NCBI RefSeq assembly: GCF_026339935.1
Contig: NZ_JAPEPX010000001.1
Coordinates: 4,335,501 to 4,399,500, forward strand
DNA length: 64,000 bases
Reading direction: 5' to 3'
From: Streptomyces sp. NBC_01551
GTDB taxonomy: Bacteria > Actinomycetota > Actinomycetes > Streptomycetales > Streptomycetaceae
Shown here: in pieces, positions 8,607-16,413 of the stretch
How the letters are laid out: each line of letters begins with the position of its first letter
Numbering within the stretch: the stretch's first letter is position 1
Notes under the pieces: model-generated
What the model was told of the DNA's origin: nothing
Databases searched by the model: none
The model's input: the letters and a program-made list of their open reading frames with translations, nothing else
Program-made: the position numbers and the translations under genes

Positions 8607-8642
8607 CCGAGGGGCCGGGAGTTCGTACTCCCGGCCCCTCGG
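8607..8642. terminator. bidirectional hairpin terminator
   Basis: A perfect 16-bp stem (8607-8622 with 8627-8642) with a TCGT loop sits between convergent dapC and the secreted-protein gene. Its left arm overlaps a 16-bp tandem duplication (gacagcccgaggggcc at 8585-8600 and 8601-8616). Confidence 0.75.
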
Positions 8643-8663
8643 TACGTGCGCGCGTGGCGGTGG

Positions 8664-9038
8664 TCAGCCGCCCAGGCCGCCCAGGGGCAGCCCGCCCAGC
8701 GGCAGCTCCGGCGCGGCGGGCAGCCCGGAGGTGGCCTGACCGGCGGCCGGCAGACCGCCGAGCAGCGAACCGGCGGTGCCGGTGAGCTCGCCCGGGGCGA
8801 CCGGGGCCACCTGCGTGGCGGTGTCGGTGGCCGCGGCGGCGGTGGCCTCGCCGGTGCCGAGGGCCTCGCCCGCCGGAGAGTCGGCGGCGGGGGCGGTGAG
8901 CGCGCCCAGCTGCGGCAGCTGCGGCACGGCGTCCAGGCCCGCGGCGCTGGCCGCGCCGGCCGCACCGACCACGGGTGCTGCGCCGGCGGCGAGCAGCAGC
9001 GCGGTGCGGGCGATCCGGCGGGTCAGGGGGAGGGTCAT
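8664..9038 (-). CDS. small secreted Ala/Gly/Pro-rich protein
   Basis: This 124-aa protein has a Sec signal peptide (basic MTLPLTRRIAR, hydrophobic core, AGAASAA cleavage region near residue 32) and a mature part of low complexity rich in Ala, Gly, Leu and Pro, ending in PLGGLPLGGLGG. I recognise no domain; such proteins are common in streptomycetes and are often annotated as hypothetical. Aggagc lies 7 nt upstream of the ATG. It converges on dapC across a shared terminator. The 266 nt upstream (9039-9304) contains no further gene that I can support. Confidence 0.7.
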   Translation of the reverse strand: MTLPLTRRIARTALLLAAGAAPVVGAAGAASAAGLDAVPQLPQLGALTAPAADSPAGEALGTGEATAAAATDTATQVAPVAPGELTGTAGSLLGGLPAAGQATSGLPAAPELPLGGLPLGGLGG

Positions 9039-9304
9039 GATGCTCCTAAGCGGTAGCGGCTGAGTACGCCGTGTACAACCGCTGTCGGGGCGGGCGAAGT
9101 TGCGGACCCCCCGGGTAAAGGATCAGTAACGCATCGTTTAATCGGCTTCCGCGACAACCGCATTGGATGCGCGCCGACCAGGCGTTTCCGCCGCTCGCGG
9201 GCACTGTGGGGCCGGTGCGCCAGTCACCCCCGTGTGGGGGACGTCCCGCACACGTGAACGCGGCCCGCGGCGGCGCGTGGTGGCGCGCGGCGGCGCGCCC
9301 CGGC

Positions 9305-10282
9305 TCACTGGGCCACGAAGATCCGCACCTCGTTCGCGTCCGCGCCGTACGGGTCGCCGCCGGACGCGCCGGCGCCGCCCTTGTCCTGCCAGGCGCCCTT
9401 GGCCTCACCGGCGACCCAGCCCTGCGCGCTGTAGGAGACCCGGGCGATGCCAAGGTTGCGCGAGTTGGCGACCGCCCAGTGCGCCAGCGCCTTGCCCCGG
9501 CGGTGCTCGGCCTCGTCGCCCTCCGGCTTCAGCGGCAGGTTGATCTCCGCCTCCTTGACGCCCCGGCCCGCGTCCGCGGTGGTGGCGGGCGCACCGCCAC
9601 CGCCGGTCGCCAGGACCTTCTTCCCGAAGATCCGCACCAGTTGCTCCCGCACCTTCTCCGGGTCGCCCGGCTCGGTGGGCGCGGGGCCGCCGCAGGTCAG
9701 GGAGCCCCGGCCGCCGAAGGCCGCCGTCAGCACCATGGCGTCCGGCTCGTGCTTCGCGTACGCCTGCGGGTAGCCGCTGCGCTGCACCTTCTGCGCGGCC
9801 ACGGTCAGCGGGAGCCGCGAGTAGCCCGGGACCTTGACCAGGTGGTCGTAGAAGATGCCCGACGAGTAGACGGGGTCCCTGATCTCGTCCGGGGTGCCCC
9901 AGCCCATGGAGGGCCGCTGCTGGAACAGGCCGAGCGAATCCCGGTCGCCGTGGTCGAGGTTGCGCAGGGCCGACTCCTGCATCGCGGTCGCCAGGGCGAT
10001 GGTCACCGCCCGGTCCGGCAGGCCCTTGGAGACGCCGACCGCGGCTATCGTCGCCGCGTTCGCCGCCTGCTCCGGGGACATGTCGAACGACTCGCGGGTG
10101 CCGCCCTGCCCGGCCTCGTCGGCTCCGGTGACCACGCTGGCAGTGCAGTGCGGGGCACCGCCGCCCTCGTTCGACGCGTACTGCACCGAGAGGTAACCGA
10201 CGAGCGCGAGCAGTACGAGCAGGCCGGCGGCCTTGCGGGCCGGCCGGCGACGTCGCTGACGGGAGTGATCGCTCTGAGACAC
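9305..10282 (-). CDS. exported protein with lysozyme-like fold
   Basis: This 325-aa protein starts at GTG 10282 (VSQSDHSRQRRRRPARK), followed by one membrane anchor or uncleaved signal (AAGLLVLLALVGYLSV). The region ATIAAVGVSKGLPDRAVTIA, AMQESAL, DSLGLFQQRPSMGWG and DPVYSSGIFYDHL resembles the lysozyme/transglycosylase fold, with Glu in AMQESAL as the candidate catalytic acid. The C-terminal about 100 residues are less conserved in appearance. Database entries for this family in Streptomyces are sometimes labelled heavy metal transporter, which the sequence does not support. It is divergent from dapE, with 87 nt between them. Confidence 0.7.
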   Translation of the reverse strand: MSQSDHSRQRRRRPARKAAGLLVLLALVGYLSVQYASNEGGGAPHCTASVVTGADEAGQGGTRESFDMSPEQAANAATIAAVGVSKGLPDRAVTIALATAMQESALRNLDHGDRDSLGLFQQRPSMGWGTPDEIRDPVYSSGIFYDHLVKVPGYSRLPLTVAAQKVQRSGYPQAYAKHEPDAMVLTAAFGGRGSLTCGGPAPTEPGDPEKVREQLVRIFGKKVLATGGGGAPATTADAGRGVKEAEINLPLKPEGDEAEHRRGKALAHWAVANSRNLGIARVSYSAQGWVAGEAKGAWQDKGGAGASGGDPYGADANEVRIFVAQ

Positions 10283-10356
10283 GCGGCCCACCGTACTTGA
10301 GCCATCCGGCGCGTCCACCGGCCGGACGTACAGGGCTTCGTCACACCCCGGGGCGT

Positions 10357-10362
10357 TAGGGT
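10357..10362 (+). promoter_or_regulatory. -10 hexamer for leaderless dapE
   Basis: TAGGGT ends 7 nt before the dapE ATG (10370), and there is no Shine-Dalgarno in between, so the transcript probably begins at or next to the start codon. No clear -35 is visible. Confidence 0.4.
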
Positions 10363-10369
10363 CAGAGCC

Positions 10370-11449
10370 ATGTCCGAATCCGAGCTGGACCTCACCCTGG
10401 ACGCCGCCGAGCTGACTGCCCGGCTCGTCGACATCCCCTCCGTGAGCGGGGACGAAAAGGTACTCGCCGACCTCGTGGAAAGCGCGCTGCGCGACCTGCC
10501 GCACCTCACGGTGGACCGCCACGGCAACAACGTCGTGGCCCGCACGCACCTCGGCCGCGCCGAGCGCGTCGTCCTCGCCGGCCACCTCGACACCGTGCCG
10601 ATCGCCGACAACCTCCCCTCCCGCCTCGACGAGAACGACGTCCTGTGGGGCTGCGGCACGACCGACATGAAGTCCGGCGTCGCCGTACAGCTGCGCATCG
10701 CCGCGACCGTGCCCGAGCCGAACCGGGACCTGACCTTCGTCTTCTACGACCAGGAGGAGGTCGCCGCCGACCTCAACGGCCTGGGCAAGGTCGCCGAGGC
10801 CCACCCCGACTGGCTGACCGGCGACTTCGCGGTCCTGCTGGAGCCCTCCGACGGAGAGGTCGAGGGCGGCTGCCAGGGCACCCTGCGCGTGCTGCTGCGC
10901 ACCGCCGGCGAGCGCGCGCACTCCGCCCGCAGCTGGATGGGCTCCAACGCCATCCACTCGGCGAGCGCGATTCTCGCCAAACTCGCCGCCTACGAGCCCC
11001 GCAAGCCGGTGATCGACGGCCTGGAGTACCACGAGGGCCTGAACGCGGTCCGCATCGAGGGCGGCGTCGCGAACAACGTGATCCCCGACGCCTGCACCGT
11101 GACGGTGAACTTCCGCTACGCCCCCGACCGCAGCGTGGAGGAGGCCCTGGCCCACGTCCGGGAGGTCTTCGCGGACTGCGACATCGCGGAGTTCGTGGTC
11201 GACGACTCCTCCGGCGGCGCCCTCCCCGGCCTTGCCCACCCGGCGGCCGCGGCCTTCATGGAGGCGGTCGGCGGCCGCGCCATGCCGAAGTTCGGCTGGA
11301 CCGACGTGGCCCGCTTCAGCGCCCTCGGCATCCCGGCGGTCAACTACGGCCCGGGCGACGCCCTGCTGGCCCACAAGGTCGACGAACGCGTCGAGACGAA
11401 GGCCATCCTCCACTGCGAGGAACGACTCCGCGCCTGGCTGACCTCCTGA
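10370..11449 (+). CDS. dapE: succinyl-diaminopimelate desuccinylase
   Basis: This 359-aa M20-family zinc hydrolase releases succinate from N-succinyl-LL-diaminopimelate, giving LL-DAP for lysine and cell wall. The metal ligands are visible in order: GHLDTVP, WGCGTTDMKSG, YDQEEVAAD and LEPSDGEVEGG, with a dimerisation domain between about residues 170 and 285 and a final KVDERV...LH. The start has a -10-like TAGGGT 7 nt upstream and no Shine-Dalgarno, so it is probably leaderless. A LOG-family gene follows on the same strand after 64 nt. Confidence 0.95.
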   Translation: MSESELDLTLDAAELTARLVDIPSVSGDEKVLADLVESALRDLPHLTVDRHGNNVVARTHLGRAERVVLAGHLDTVPIADNLPSRLDENDVLWGCGTTDMKSGVAVQLRIAATVPEPNRDLTFVFYDQEEVAADLNGLGKVAEAHPDWLTGDFAVLLEPSDGEVEGGCQGTLRVLLRTAGERAHSARSWMGSNAIHSASAILAKLAAYEPRKPVIDGLEYHEGLNAVRIEGGVANNVIPDACTVTVNFRYAPDRSVEEALAHVREVFADCDIAEFVVDDSSGGALPGLAHPAAAAFMEAVGGRAMPKFGWTDVARFSALGIPAVNYGPGDALLAHKVDERVETKAILHCEERLRAWLTS

Positions 11450-11513
11450 ATTCCGCTTGTCGTCACCTTTGTGCGCCTACCCTGATCCAACGATCAGCAG
11501 GAGGGAGCACATC

Positions 11514-12272
11514 ATGGGCAACCCCGAAGGCAACGCTCGTCGTCGGCCCCAGGAGCAGCAGCTCGGGCCGGTGCTGAGGAGGCGGAGCCAGGTGCAGGCG
11601 GGCAGTACGACGGACCAGCGGCTGCTGGATTCGGCCGGGCCCTCCGAGTGGGTGCACACCGATCCCTGGCGGGTCCTGCGCATCCAGTCGGAGTTCATCG
11701 AGGGCTTCGGCACGCTGGCGGAGCTGCCGCCGGCGATCAGCGTGTTCGGATCGGCCCGTACTCCGGTGGACTCGCCGGAGTACGAGGCGGGCGTACGGAT
11801 CGGGCACGCGCTCGTCGACGCCGGTTTCGCCGTCATCACGGGCGGCGGCCCGGGCGCCATGGAGGCGGCCAACAAGGGCGCCCGCGAGGCCAATGGCATC
11901 TCGGTCGGTCTCGGCATCGAGCTGCCCTTCGAGCAGGGGCTCAACCAGCACGTCGACCTGGGGCTGAACTTCCGGTACTTCTTCGTCCGCAAGACGATGT
12001 TCGTGAAGTACAGCCAGGGCTTCGTCGTCCTGCCGGGCGGCCTCGGCACGCTGGACGAGATGTTCGAGGCGCTGACCCTGGTGCAGACCCAGAAGATCAC
12101 CCGGTTCCCGATCGTGCTGTTCGGCACGGAGTACTGGGGCGGCCTGATCGACTGGCTGAAGAACACGGTCATCGCCCAGGGCAAGGCCTCGGAGCGCGAC
12201 CTCTACCTCTTCCACGTCACGGACGACGTGGACGAGGCGATCGCGCTCGTCACGAAGGAAGTCGGGAAGTAG
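11514..12272 (+). CDS. LOG-family (TIGR00730) Rossmann-fold protein
   Basis: This 252-aa protein carries the lysine decarboxylase-like (LOG) signature GGGPGAMEAANKGA and PGGLGTLDEMFEALTLVQ, which is the nucleotide-binding PGGxGTxxE motif. Family members cleave cytokinin riboside monophosphates to free base and ribose 5-phosphate; a general nucleotide monophosphate role is likely in a soil actinomycete. An extra N-terminal segment of about 55 residues precedes the fold. ATG 11514 is chosen over an upstream start because caggaggg lies 7 nt before it. It is convergent with folP2. Confidence 0.88.
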   Translation: MGNPEGNARRRPQEQQLGPVLRRRSQVQAGSTTDQRLLDSAGPSEWVHTDPWRVLRIQSEFIEGFGTLAELPPAISVFGSARTPVDSPEYEAGVRIGHALVDAGFAVITGGGPGAMEAANKGAREANGISVGLGIELPFEQGLNQHVDLGLNFRYFFVRKTMFVKYSQGFVVLPGGLGTLDEMFEALTLVQTQKITRFPIVLFGTEYWGGLIDWLKNTVIAQGKASERDLYLFHVTDDVDEAIALVTKEVGK

Positions 12273-12285
12273 GACCCGCCAGGGC

Positions 12286-13146
12286 TCAGGCGAGCCCCCG
12301 GCGGGCGACCGCCGGGGGCCGGTGGCCCTGGATCGATCGGACCATGTCGAGGATCTGCCGCGTCTCCGCGACCTCGTGGACGCGGTAGACCTGGGCGCCG
12401 AGCCAGGCCGAGACGGCCGTCGTGGCCAGGGTGCCCAGCAGGCGCTCCTTGACCGGCATGTCGAGGGTCTCGCCGACGAAGTCCTTGTTCGACAGCGAGA
12501 CCAGCACCGGCCAGCCCGTGTCCGTCATCTCCGACAGGCGGCGGGTGGCCTCCAGCGAGTGCCGGGTGTTCTTCCCGAAGTCGTGCCCCGGGTCGATCAT
12601 GATCCCGTCGCGGCGGACGCCGAGCAGGGCCGCCCGCTCCGCGAGGCCCACCGTGACCCGCAGGATGTCCGCCATCACGTCGTCGTACGCCATCCGGTGC
12701 GGCCGCGTGCGCGGCTCGACCTCGCCCGCGTGCGTGCAGACCAGGCCCGCCCCGTACCGCGCGGCGACCTCCGCCAGCTTGGGGTCAACCCCGCCCCACG
12801 CGTCGTTGAGCAGGTCCGCCCCGGCCTCGCAGACGGCCTCGCCGACCTCGTGCCGCCAGGTGTCCACGCTGATCACCACGTCCGGGTGGCGGCGCCGTAC
12901 CTCGGCGACGAAGCCGACCGTGCGCCGCGCCTCCTCGGCCGCGTCCACGTGCTCGCCCGGGCCCGCCTTGACCCCGCCGATGTCGATGATCGCGGCGCCC
13001 TCGGCGACCGCCTGCTCGACCCGGTCCAGCGCGGGCTCGTCGCGGAAGGTCGCGCCCTGGTCGTAGAAGGAGTCCGGAGTCCGGTTCACGATGGCCATGA
13101 TCACCGGCTCGTGCGTGTCGAACTCGCGCCTGCCCAGTCGCAGCAT
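12286..13146 (-). CDS. folP: dihydropteroate synthase (FolP2-like)
   Basis: This 286-aa TIM-barrel protein has the pterin-binding motifs MAIVNRTPDSFYDQG, GAAIIDIGGVKAGPG and SVDTWRHEVGEAVCEAGADLLND, plus IMIDPGHDFGKNTRHSLE. It would join p-aminobenzoate to hydroxymethyl-dihydropterin pyrophosphate in folate synthesis. The sequence fits the second actinobacterial paralogue (FolP2, Rv1207-like), for which DHPS activity has been questioned, rather than the one in the folE-folB-folK cluster. tgaggaggaaagaa-type Shine-Dalgarno precedes the ATG. Its 3' end forms a hairpin at 12294-12319 shared with the convergent LOG gene. Confidence 0.87.
   Translation of the reverse strand: MLRLGRREFDTHEPVIMAIVNRTPDSFYDQGATFRDEPALDRVEQAVAEGAAIIDIGGVKAGPGEHVDAAEEARRTVGFVAEVRRRHPDVVISVDTWRHEVGEAVCEAGADLLNDAWGGVDPKLAEVAARYGAGLVCTHAGEVEPRTRPHRMAYDDVMADILRVTVGLAERAALLGVRRDGIMIDPGHDFGKNTRHSLEATRRLSEMTDTGWPVLVSLSNKDFVGETLDMPVKERLLGTLATTAVSAWLGAQVYRVHEVAETRQILDMVRSIQGHRPPAVARRGLA
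12294..12319. terminator. hairpin at convergent LOG/folP2 ends
   Basis: An 11-bp perfect stem (12294-12304 with 12309-12319) sits 22 nt after the LOG stop and inside the last codons of folP2, so it can terminate the plus-strand transcript. Confidence 0.5.
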
Positions 13147-13237
13147 CCCGTTCTTTCCTCCTCCGGCGGCCCTCGCGCCTCGCTTGCGACCTTAACCTGA
13201 TGGCTGAAGCCGCCCTCAGTCTGTCAGGGAGTTGATC

Positions 13238-13579
13238 GTGTTCTGGTTCTTGCTGATCGCGCTGGTCGTGGTCGTCGCAGCGGTCACCCTCGCGGTGGTC
13301 GGCGGCGGTTCCGAGGCCGTGCTGCCCGAGGCCGAGCCGGACCGGGTGGCCGACGGGCTGCCGGAGACCCGCCCCGTCGCGCGGGCCGACATCGACGCGC
13401 TGCGGCTGCCGGTCGCGCCGCGCGGCTACCGGATGGCCGAGGTGGACGACGTACTGGACCGGCTGGCGGCGGAGCTGGCCGAGCGGGACGCGCGGATCGC
13501 GCAGCTGGAGGCCTCCGCGGAGGCTCTCCGCGCCGGGTCCGCGGCGGGGCCCGACCTGACGAAGCGGGCCGGGCAGTGA
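13238..13579 (+). CDS. membrane-anchored DivIVA-like domain protein
   Basis: This 113-aa protein has an N-terminal transmembrane helix (FWFLLIALVVVVAAVTLAVV), a short linker, then the DivIVA-type N-terminal motif LRLPVAPRGYRMAEVDDVLDRLAAELAERD leading into a coiled coil. It probably associates with the membrane at curved or growing sites, but no partner is evident. GTG 13238 is chosen because agggag lies 6 nt upstream; a TTG two codons earlier is also in frame. It overlaps the following glycosylase gene by GTGA, so the two are co-translated. The counterpart in mycobacteria (Rv1209) also precedes tagA. Confidence 0.85.
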   Translation: MFWFLLIALVVVVAAVTLAVVGGGSEAVLPEAEPDRVADGLPETRPVARADIDALRLPVAPRGYRMAEVDDVLDRLAAELAERDARIAQLEASAEALRAGSAAGPDLTKRAGQ

Positions 13580-14163
13580 CGGCCGTCGCCGGCCCCGACG
13601 GCGGGCTGCGGTGCCCGTGGGCGCTGTCCACGCCGGAGTACATCGCCTACCACGACACGGAGTGGGGTCGTCCGCTCCACGGGGACGACGCCCTGTACGA
13701 GCGGCTGTGCCTGGAGGCGTTCCAGTCGGGGCTGTCCTGGCTGACGATCCTGCGCCGCAGGGAGGGCTTCCGTACGGCCTTCTCCTCCTTCGAGATCGCG
13801 AAGGTCGCGGAGTTCGACGACAGCGACGCCGAGCGGCTGCTCGCGGACGAGGGGATCATCCGCAACCGGGCGAAGATCGAGGCGACCCTCGCCAACGCCA
13901 AGGTGCTGGCCGGGTGGGAGCCGGGCGAGCTGGACACCCTGATCTGGTCCCACGCCCCGGAACCAGGCCGGGCCCCGCGCACGATCGCCGACGTGCCGGC
14001 GGTCACCGCGGAGTCCACGGCCCTGTCCAAGGCCCTCAAGAAGGCCGGCATCCGCTTCGTCGGCCCCACCACGGCCTACGCCCTGATGCAGGCCTGCGGC
14101 CTGGTCAACGACCACCTCGCGGCCTGCGTCTCGCGCGAGGCGGCCGTGCTGCCGAAGGCCTGA
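13576..14163 (+). CDS. tag: DNA-3-methyladenine glycosylase I
   Basis: This 195-aa base-excision repair enzyme of the TagA family removes 3-methyladenine from alkylated DNA. Motifs: CPWALSTPEYIAYHDTEWGRPLHGDDALYE with the zinc Cys and the catalytic-pocket Glu, ...EAFQSGLSWLTILRRREGFRTAF, and the C-terminal zinc ligands in GLVNDHLAAC (His and Cys). Length is normal. It starts with GTG overlapping the stop of the DivIVA-like gene. No damage-responsive promoter can be seen ahead of it. Confidence 0.95.
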   Translation: MTAVAGPDGGLRCPWALSTPEYIAYHDTEWGRPLHGDDALYERLCLEAFQSGLSWLTILRRREGFRTAFSSFEIAKVAEFDDSDAERLLADEGIIRNRAKIEATLANAKVLAGWEPGELDTLIWSHAPEPGRAPRTIADVPAVTAESTALSKALKKAGIRFVGPTTAYALMQACGLVNDHLAACVSREAAVLPKA

Positions 14164-14205
14164 GCGGGGGCGCGGGTCCGAGCGGGGCCGCGGTTGCGGG
14201 TGGGA

Positions 14206-15009
14206 TCAGCGGCCCAGGTACCGCGGCGGCTGCTTCGCGAGGAAGGCCTGCACGGCGATGGCGTGGTCCTCGGAGGCGCCGGCCCGGGTCTGGACGACGT
14301 CCTCGTGGGCCAGCGAGTCCCGCAGGGAGTGCGTGGCCCCGTAGGCGAGGGACTCCTTGATCGCGGCGTAGGCGACCGTCGGGCCGGCGGCCAGGGTACG
14401 GGCGACCGACTCGGCCTCCGCGGCCAGCGACTCCGCCGGGACCAGGCGGTTCGCGATGCCCAGGTCGTACGCCTCCTGCGCCTTGACGGAGCGCGGGAAG
14501 AGCAGCAGGTCCGAGGCGCGGGAGGCGCCGATCAGGCGCGGCAGGGTCCAGGAGACCCCCGAGTCGGCGGTCAGCGCGACCCCGGCGAAGGAGGTGTTGA
14601 AGGACGCCGTGTCGGCGACGACGCGGTAGTCCGCGGCCAGCGCGAAGCCGAAGCCGGCCCCGGCGGCGACGCCGTTCACGCCCGCGACCACCGGCTTCGG
14701 CATCTCGGTGAGCGCCCGCACGATGGGGTTGTAGTGCTCGGAGACGGTGCTCATCGTCAGCGACGAGCCGGTCTCGCGGTCGGACGTCAGGTTGCCGATG
14801 TGCTCCTTGAGGTCCTGGCCGACGCAGAAGGCGCGGCCGCCGGCGGCCGTGAGCAGCACGGCCCGTACGGCGGTGTCCTCGGCTGCCGCCCGGACCGCGT
14901 CGCGCAGGGCGACCTTGGCCTCCGTGTTCATCGCGTTCATCGCGTCGGGACGGTTGATCGTGATGGTCGCGAGTCCGTCCGTCACTTCGTAGAGCACGCT
15001 GTCGGCCAT
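14206..15009 (-). CDS. enoyl-CoA hydratase/isomerase family protein
   Basis: This 267-aa crotonase-fold protein has the CoA-binding and oxyanion elements AFCVGQDLKEH and VNGVAAGAGFGFALAADYRV. The Asp in ADSGVSWTLPRLIGASRA replaces the second Glu of classical hydratases, a pattern seen in PaaG-type isomerases. It may act in fatty-acid or phenylacetyl-CoA breakdown; the substrate is not certain. ATG 15009 (MADSVLYEV) is preferred over the longer frame to 15066 because a G-rich Shine-Dalgarno precedes it and it matches the family start. A tandem palindrome lies 33 nt upstream. Confidence 0.9.
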   Translation of the reverse strand: MADSVLYEVTDGLATITINRPDAMNAMNTEAKVALRDAVRAAAEDTAVRAVLLTAAGGRAFCVGQDLKEHIGNLTSDRETGSSLTMSTVSEHYNPIVRALTEMPKPVVAGVNGVAAGAGFGFALAADYRVVADTASFNTSFAGVALTADSGVSWTLPRLIGASRASDLLLFPRSVKAQEAYDLGIANRLVPAESLAAEAESVARTLAAGPTVAYAAIKESLAYGATHSLRDSLAHEDVVQTRAGASEDHAIAVQAFLAKQPPRYLGR

Positions 15010-15042
15010 GGCAGGGGGTCCCCCTTCGTCGCGGGCTTGGCT

Positions 15043-15062
15043 ACCGGCCGGTACCGGCCGGT
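15043..15062. promoter_or_regulatory. tandem palindromic operator candidate upstream of enoyl-CoA hydratase
   Basis: Two abutting copies of the palindrome accggccggt form a perfect 20-bp inverted repeat 33 nt before the hydratase start. Operators of this composition are typical for TetR-type regulators of acyl-CoA metabolism in actinobacteria. No such regulator gene is adjacent. Confidence 0.45.
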
Positions 15063-15220
15063 GCAAGGGTCAGCATGGCGGACCGGACCGCCACCGGACA
15101 TGTGATGTGCGTCAAAGAAAGCGAACGGCAGTCCTGGGGCGGAGCGGCGAAGTATGGCAGGCGGGTCCCCGAAATGAGTGGTTTTGGCCAAGCGCGTTGC
15201 ACAAGCGTTCCCGGCCGATG

Positions 15221-15251
15221 TTGGTCATCGGGTCCTGACATGCGGGATAAT
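15221..15251 (+). promoter_or_regulatory. possible promoter for the DUF3117 gene
   Basis: TTGGTC (15221-15226) and GATAAT (15246-15251) are separated by 19 nt, slightly longer than ideal, and would give a leader of about 85 nt. The rest of the 333-nt gap 15010-15342 shows the palindrome at 15043-15062 and nothing else I can name. Confidence 0.35.
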
Positions 15252-15342
15252 GGCCGGGAAGCATTGTGTTCGATGCCGGGCATTAGGCGCCTGAATGGGG
15301 CCGTCGGCTGACGATGAGCTGGTTTCAGGAAGGGGAACGAGC

Positions 15343-15510
15343 ATGGCGGCCATGAAGCCGCGGACGGGCGACGGCCCGCTCGAGGTCACCAAGGAGGGGC
15401 GGGGCATCGTCATGCGCGTACCGCTCGAGGGCGGCGGTCGGCTTGTCGTCGAGCTGACTCCGGACGAGGCGGACGCCCTGGGTGACGCCCTGAAGAAGGT
15501 CGTCGGCTAA
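15343..15510 (+). CDS. DUF3117 family small protein
   Basis: This 55-aa protein starts MAAMKPRTGDGPLEVTKEGR and ends DEADALGDALKKVVG, which I recognise as DUF3117, nearly invariant in actinobacteria (Rv1211 in M. tuberculosis). Its function is not known; the short beta-rich sequence followed by one helix suggests a small ligand- or nucleic-acid-binding module. ATG 15343 is preceded by aggaagggg. The longer open frame from 15295 lacks a ribosome site. A 12-bp terminator with a short T-run follows 35 nt downstream, so it is monocistronic. Confidence 0.92.
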   Translation: MAAMKPRTGDGPLEVTKEGRGIVMRVPLEGGGRLVVELTPDEADALGDALKKVVG

Positions 15511-15545
15511 CCCGCTGACCGCACTTTCACCAAGATCTGAACTCT

Positions 15546-15590
15546 GCGCTGCCCCGATCGCCACCCGCGGTCGGGGCAGCGCTGCGTTTT
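15546..15590 (+). terminator. rho-independent terminator after the DUF3117 gene
   Basis: A perfect 12-bp stem (15546-15557 with 15571-15582) is followed by TGCGTTTT. It is one of the few in the window with a T-tract. Confidence 0.8.
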
Positions 15591-15604
15591 CCCCCGGGGC
15601 GTTC

Positions 15605-15699
15605 GGACGCGGGGCCGTACGGGCGCGGGCTGACGGACGCGGGGCCGTACGGGCGCGGGCTGACGGACGCGGGCCGCACGGACGTGGGGCCGTACGGGG
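15605..15699. repeat. 30-bp tandem repeat
   Basis: Two exact copies of a 30-bp unit (15605-15634 and 15635-15664, starting ggacgcggggccgtacgggc) are followed by a shortened, diverged third copy to about 15699. The array lies in the 3' non-coding space of the methyltransferase gene and stops just before its stop codon at 15701. Confidence 0.75.
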
Positions 15700-15700
15700 A

Positions 15701-16363
15701 TCAGCGCCGTACCGCGCACAGCAGGCCGTCGCCCACCGGGAGCAGGGCCGCCTCCAGGGCCGGGCTCTCGCGGACGCTGCGCAGCAGCTCGCGCACGCGG
15801 AGGACCTCGACCGGCTGGGCGGCGGAGTCGACCGTACGGCCGTCGGAGAAGACCCCCTCGAAGCAGACCAGCCCGCCGGGACGCAGCAGGCGCAACGATT
15901 CGGCGAGGTAGTCGAGGGACTCGGTGGGGTCCCCGTCGCAGAAGACGAGGTCGTACCCGCCGTCCGCGAGCCGGGGCAGGACGTCGAGCGCGCGGCCGGG
16001 GATGAACCGGGCGCGGTTGCCGGCGAAGCCGGCGGCGCGGAACGCCTGACGGGCGAAGGCCTGCCGGTCGGGTTCGGGATCCACGGTGGTGAGCACCCCG
16101 TCGGGGCGCATCCCGTGGAGGAGGTGGATGCCGGAGACGCCGGTTCCGGTGCCGATCTCCGCGACCGCCTTGGCGTCCGCGGTGGCGGCGAGCAGGCGCA
16201 GCGCGGCGCCGGTGCCGGGGGAGACGGAGCGCAGGCCCGCTTCCCTGGACCGGTCGCGGGCCCATCGCAGAGCGTCGTCCTCGGCGACAAACGCGTCGGC
16301 GAACGCCCAGCTCGTCTGCCGGTTGCCGGTAATGACCCTCTCCTGTCCCCATAGTTGGCGCAA
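15701..16363 (-). CDS. SAM-dependent O-methyltransferase
   Basis: This protein of up to 220 aa belongs to the catechol-O-methyltransferase-like family 3 group. SAM motif I is AVAEIGTGTGVSGIHLL, followed by GVLTTVDPEPDRQAFARQAF, a DVLPRLADGGYDLVFCDGDP metal/SAM loop and an LRLLRPGGLVCFEGVF strand. The substrate is unknown. The start is uncertain: the only standard codon in frame is TTG at 16363, but aggag at 16344-16340 sits 6 nt before an ATT at 16333. It is divergent from sigE, as the Rv1220c-sigE pair is in mycobacteria, which suggests a role linked to that stress locus. Confidence 0.88.
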   Translation of the reverse strand: MRQLWGQERVITGNRQTSWAFADAFVAEDDALRWARDRSREAGLRSVSPGTGAALRLLAATADAKAVAEIGTGTGVSGIHLLHGMRPDGVLTTVDPEPDRQAFARQAFRAAGFAGNRARFIPGRALDVLPRLADGGYDLVFCDGDPTESLDYLAESLRLLRPGGLVCFEGVFSDGRTVDSAAQPVEVLRVRELLRSVRESPALEAALLPVGDGLLCAVRR

Positions 16364-16387
16364 CGGTGACTGTATCCGTTGACGTCG

Positions 16388-16413
16388 GGAACCCGCAGAT
16401 GGGACCGGGCGTT
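16388..16413 (+). promoter_or_regulatory. ECF-type promoter GGAAC-N18-GTT upstream of sigE
   Basis: GGAAC (16388-16392) and GTT (16411-16413) are separated by exactly 18 nt, the consensus layout used by sigma-R/sigma-H and mycobacterial sigma-E. Transcription would start near 16422 and leave a leader of about 130 nt before the ATG at 16554. Confidence 0.55.

Noticed and set aside
10283..11413. Extension of the exported lysozyme-like protein to 702 aa
   Set aside because: The extra 377 residues are antisense to dapE and of low complexity; GTG 10282 with a normal signal-anchor directly after it is the sensible start.
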